This document shows, piece by piece, positions 62,950-64,000 of a DNA stretch of 64,000 bases (within the stretch, counting starts at the first letter, position 1; each line of letters opens with the position of its first letter). The notes below the pieces were generated by a model. It ran no database searches, had not been told where the DNA came from, and worked only from the letters and a program-made list of their open reading frames with translations. A program made the position numbers and the translations under genes. Location of the stretch: contig VNKQ01000010.1 of assembly GCA_016508695.1 (NCBI GenBank), positions 1,736,001 to 1,800,000 of the forward strand, in the 5' to 3' direction. This DNA is from Hyphodiscus hymeniophilus. Its lineage: Eukaryota; Ascomycota; Leotiomycetes; Helotiales; Hyphodiscaceae.

Positions 62950-64000
62950 TTATAGTGTCATGTCTATCACTAACTTTCCTCCCAATCCTTTTTTGTATTC
63001 CTCCACCAACTCATTCAATTCTATTAGTGGAAAGGTTTTCCATACTGCTCTCACATTCTTGTGAGCAGCTAGCTGCAGCATCTCCTTGAGAACCCAATTC
63101 TTACCGACCAAGCTACCTACGACCTGAATGTCTCTGAACACCAAGTCTTCCGCAGATATATGAAACCCTGATTTTGGGAATGATAGTACCACACAAATAC
63201 CATGATTCCTCAACAGCTTCATACCATAGTCAAAACCACTCTGATTCTCCGGTAAGATAATGACTGCGTCCAAGCCAGTCTCTCCTTCTTGAAGGCCCTC
63301 GCCGGTCTGGCCACTAATCTGTTTCAGTACTTCTTCTGGTTTTGTGGTCCTGGCATCGAAGATGCTCGCACCCGTGTCCAATTCCGTTGCCAACTTCAGT
63401 GCCTCGTCGCTGGCGTCTATCCCCACAACATCGAGTCCCATCTTCACGCCAAATTGCAGGCCCAGATGTCCCAATCCCCCACCAGCACCAATGATTCCCA
63501 CTCGCCCTGCCTTCGGTAATGCGCATCGCTTCAGCGCGGCATAGATAGTTAAACCCGCACACATCAAAGGTGCAGCCTCAACCTCGGAGATGGCATCTGG
63601 CAGTGCTGCAACCTGCCTGGCATCCACGAGGGCGTATTGTGCGAACCCACCATCACGTGTGATGCCTAGATTTCCAGCCTTTGGGCATGTATTACCATAA
63701 CCTTCCGGATCGCCGCCGTTGTTCTTACATTCCCGGCACTGACCACATGGTCGATAAGCTCTCCCTGGAACACCAACTCGGGTTCCGATAGAAAGACCCG
63801 GGACTGTAGAGAAAGCTAGAGGCCCTGCAGAGACAATGGTACCAGCGAATTCATGGCATGGGATCAAGGGTAGGATTTTGCCCATTACGCCAGACTGGTA
63901 TACCAGGTCCGTATGGCAGTATGAGGCCGCACCGACCTTGAGCAGGAGGTCATGATCCACTGGGACTGGAAGCGGAAGGGTGGTGAGCTGATAGGGGGTA
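62950..64000 (-). CDS. Zinc-dependent alcohol dehydrogenase (5' end outside window)
   Basis: The minus-strand frame is open to the window edge, so the N-terminus is missing; at least 349 residues are present. The edge residues read TPYQLTTLPLPVPVDHDLLL, so only about 20-40 residues are probably absent. Catalytic zinc ligands are Cys and His in ASYCHTDLVYQSG; PCHEFAG replaces the usual GHE with CHE. Four Cys in CGQCRECKNNGGDPEGYGN and the following TCPKAG form the structural zinc site. The Rossmann motif is IIGAGGGLGHLGLQFGVKMG. The family oxidises alcohols or reduces aldehydes with NAD(P). Next to a 2-oxoacid decarboxylase-like gene, an aldehyde/alcohol step is likely. Confidence 0.92.
   Translation of the reverse strand, partial: TPYQLTTLPLPVPVDHDLLLKVGAASYCHTDLVYQSGVMGKILPLIPCHEFAGTIVSAGPLAFSTVPGLSIGTRVGVPGRAYRPCGQCRECKNNGGDPEGYGNTCPKAGNLGITRDGGFAQYALVDARQVAALPDAISEVEAAPLMCAGLTIYAALKRCALPKAGRVGIIGAGGGLGHLGLQFGVKMGLDVVGIDASDEALKLATELDTGASIFDARTTKPEEVLKQISGQTGEGLQEGETGLDAVIILPENQSGFDYGMKLLRNHGICVVLSFPKSGFHISAEDLVFRDIQVVGSLVGKNWVLKEMLQLAAHKNVRAVWKTFPLIELNELVEEYKKGLGGKLVIDMTL

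Overview
The window is nuclear DNA of a filamentous ascomycete (Pezizomycotina). Most genes carry short spliceosomal introns of about 45-110 bp with GTRNGY donors and CTAAC-like branch points. There is a LysM/WSC GPI-anchored wall protein, a LaeA-like methyltransferase, cytochrome P450s, a Dal5-type carrier and a fungal-type transcription factor. A leotiomycete is plausible from the feel of the proteins, but this is a low-confidence inference. I rebuilt 26 protein-coding genes, choosing exons by splice signals, reading phase and family resemblance. I found no convincing tRNA, rRNA, transposase, reverse transcriptase or CRISPR.

Positions 1-17,042 are mostly conserved housekeeping genes: a DUF7137 membrane protein, a UspA-domain protein, eIF3 subunit L, an Nrd1-like two-RRM protein with micro-exons, a GPR89/Golgi pH regulator, Mediator Med19/Rox3 and the ribosome-biogenesis factor Nop4. 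A 3.8-kb gene-poor stretch (17,043-20,812) follows. Then comes a 1,599-aa modular cell-wall protein (20,813-25,711) with an in-frame minisatellite, a hexose-type transporter (26,609-28,221) and the SSU-processome protein Sas10/Utp3 (29,157-31,038).

Positions 31,192-36,873 hold three genes that look like a nucleobase-use unit. They are an NCS2/NAT purine-type permease, a divergently transcribed amidohydrolase/deaminase, and a 2-oxoglutarate Fe(II) dioxygenase. Both promoter regions carry a CGG-N6-CCG (UaY/Ppr1-type) site and several HGATAR (AreA-type) sites. After the ER protein Irc22/TRAP-alpha comes a small accessory group of P450, LaeA-like methyltransferase and P450 (38,849-44,517), with no backbone synthase in view.

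Positions 44,950-64,000 are an accessory catabolic island: an FMN alpha-hydroxyacid oxidase, a 3-kb gene-poor gap, then a TfdA/TauD dioxygenase, a benzoylformate-decarboxylase-like ThDP enzyme, a Dal5-family carrier, a C2H2 plus fungal-domain transcription factor, a gamma-carboxymuconolactone-decarboxylase-like protein, a 3-hydroxyisobutyrate-dehydrogenase-like enzyme, a lactonase-type metallo-beta-lactamase and a zinc alcohol dehydrogenase running off the right edge. Import, hydroxylation, lactone opening, alcohol oxidation and 2-oxoacid decarboxylation are all represented. Promoters of these genes share G4/C4 elements (often TACCCC) that could be sites for the local regulator. I regard this island as the best candidate for an undescribed system; its substrate cannot be read from sequence alone.
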